Assembly: GCA_025362155.1 (NCBI GenBank)
Contig: JANYHX010000312.1
Coordinates: 1 to 6,535, forward strand
Source of the DNA: Gallionella sp.
Lineage (GTDB): Bacteria; Pseudomonadota; Gammaproteobacteria; Burkholderiales; Gallionellaceae
Length of the DNA: 6,535 nt
Direction of reading: 5' to 3'
Shown piece after piece: positions 6,068 to 6,535 of this stretch (within the stretch, counting starts at the first letter, position 1; every line of letters starts with the position of its first letter). The position numbers were made by a program, and so were the translations under genes. The notes beneath the pieces are model-generated. The model made no database searches. It saw only the letters and a program-made list of their open reading frames with translations, and was not told the origin of the DNA.

Positions 6068-6328
6068 ATGTCCAACCTGACCGCCAATGACCTAAAAACG
6101 AAAGGTATCGCTGCCATTGAGTCCGTGCTGGCGGATCGCCCGGAAGCAATCGTTTCGGTGCGCGGCAAAGATCGTTTTGTGGTGATGGAGATTGCGCAAT
6201 ATCACTATCTGCGCGAATGCGAGCTGGAAGCCGCATTGGCGGAAACTCGCGCCGACATCAAAGCAGGACGTGTGGTGAAGGAGTCACCAGTGGCGCACAT
6301 CAAGCGTGTGAAAAAATCCGCTACATGA
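6068..6328 (+). CDS. Phd/YefM-family type II antitoxin
   Basis: This 86-residue protein begins MSNLTANDLKTKGIAAIESVL. The layout is that of a prevent-host-death antitoxin: an N-terminal DNA-binding half with the conserved core AIVSVRGKDRFVVMEIAQYHYL (about 27-48), then a charged helical tail (ECELEAALAETRADIKAGRV) that would wrap and neutralise the toxin. AAGGA (6057-6061) sits 6 nt before the ATG. The stop overlaps the toxin start as ATGA (6325-6328), so the pair is translationally coupled with the antitoxin first, the usual order. It likely represses its own promoter. The family assignment is by recognition of motif and context; it could also be annotated simply as a type II antitoxin. Confidence 0.88.
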   Translation: MSNLTANDLKTKGIAAIESVLADRPEAIVSVRGKDRFVVMEIAQYHYLRECELEAALAETRADIKAGRVVKESPVAHIKRVKKSAT

Positions 6329-6535
6329 GCTTCCAGCTCGTCTTCACCGCACAATATGAAAAACGCGCTGCGCGTTTTCTTAAGCGTCATCCAAAATTGG
6401 AAAAGCAATATCTAAAGACGCTGCAACTGCTGGAAATGAATCCGCATCATCCCTCGCTACGCTTGCACGCCCTGAGCGGCAAGCTGCAAGGGTTGCACTC
6501 GGTTTCCATCAATCTCTCTTACCGTATCACGCTGG
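6325..6535 (+). CDS. RelE/ParE-superfamily toxin (YafQ-like), partial at 3' end
   Basis: The ATG at 6325 overlaps the antitoxin stop, and the frame is open to the window end, giving 70 residues. These begin MSFQLVFTAQYEKRAARFLKRHP, continue with LEKQYLKTLQLLEMNPHHPSLRLHALSGKL, and end GLHSVSINLSYRITL. The pattern of an N-terminal beta strand, a basic helical hairpin, a HPSLRLHxLxGK turn and a SYRI strand is typical of RelE/ParE/YafQ-type toxins. Many of these are ribosome-dependent mRNA endonucleases, while ParE-like members poison gyrase; the sequence does not decide between them. Relatives are about 85-95 residues, so roughly 20 residues, which may include catalytic or C-terminal residues, lie outside the window. 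Intactness cannot be judged. Confidence 0.88.
   Translation, partial: MSFQLVFTAQYEKRAARFLKRHPKLEKQYLKTLQLLEMNPHHPSLRLHALSGKLQGLHSVSINLSYRITL

Noticed and set aside
1..6535. CRISPR array, rRNA, tRNA, riboswitch or prophage genes
   Set aside because: I saw no regularly spaced direct repeats, no tRNA or rRNA signature, no recognisable riboswitch upstream of the cys genes, and no integrase or phage structural genes.

Overview
The window looks like chromosomal DNA from a betaproteobacterium. The evidence is the gene order cysT-cysW-cysA-cysB, which is typical of that class, the moderately high G+C content, and the intergenic palindromic repeats. A more exact placement (for example Nitrosomonadales or Gallionellaceae-like) is only a guess.

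Layout. Nearly everything is on the minus strand, so transcription runs from high to low coordinates. From 5855 down: cysT (5855-5022), cysW (5025-4162) and cysA (4159-3133) form a tightly coupled sulfate/thiosulfate ABC importer operon. CysT/cysW overlap by 4 bp, and the cysW-cysA gap is 2 bp. Then come a nested palindromic repeat (about 3011-3118), cysB (2966-2016; LysR-type regulator of sulfur assimilation), a hairpin (1949-1967), a MITE-like palindromic element with a TAA flank on both sides (1793-1934), chrA (1733-360; chromate transporter, CHR family) and the start of a DUF3025 gene (346 down to the window edge). On the plus strand, diverging from cysT, is a type II toxin-antitoxin pair: a Phd/YefM-like antitoxin (6068-6328) and a RelE/ParE/YafQ-like toxin (6325 to beyond the window end). 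It has a strong sigma-70 promoter and an operator-like inverted repeat.

How the genes fit together. CysT and CysW form the membrane channel and CysA the ATPase of a sulfate importer, and CysB is the expected activator of sulfur assimilation. No periplasmic sulfate-binding protein gene lies next to the permeases in this window. Chromate is a structural mimic of sulfate and enters through sulfate importers, so a chromate exporter just downstream of the importer and its regulator makes sense as an 'oxyanion' neighbourhood.

Main oddity. As given, cysA is broken. The reading frame shifts inside a (GC)4 run at 3711-3718, between the ABC signature and Walker B. One missing GC unit explains it exactly. 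It may be a sequencing or assembly error, or a genuine slippage mutation that would shut down sulfate (and chromate) import. I see no clearly new defence or genetic system. The remaining points of interest are the intergenic palindromes, the MITE upstream of chrA, and hairpins near the ends of the cys cluster.
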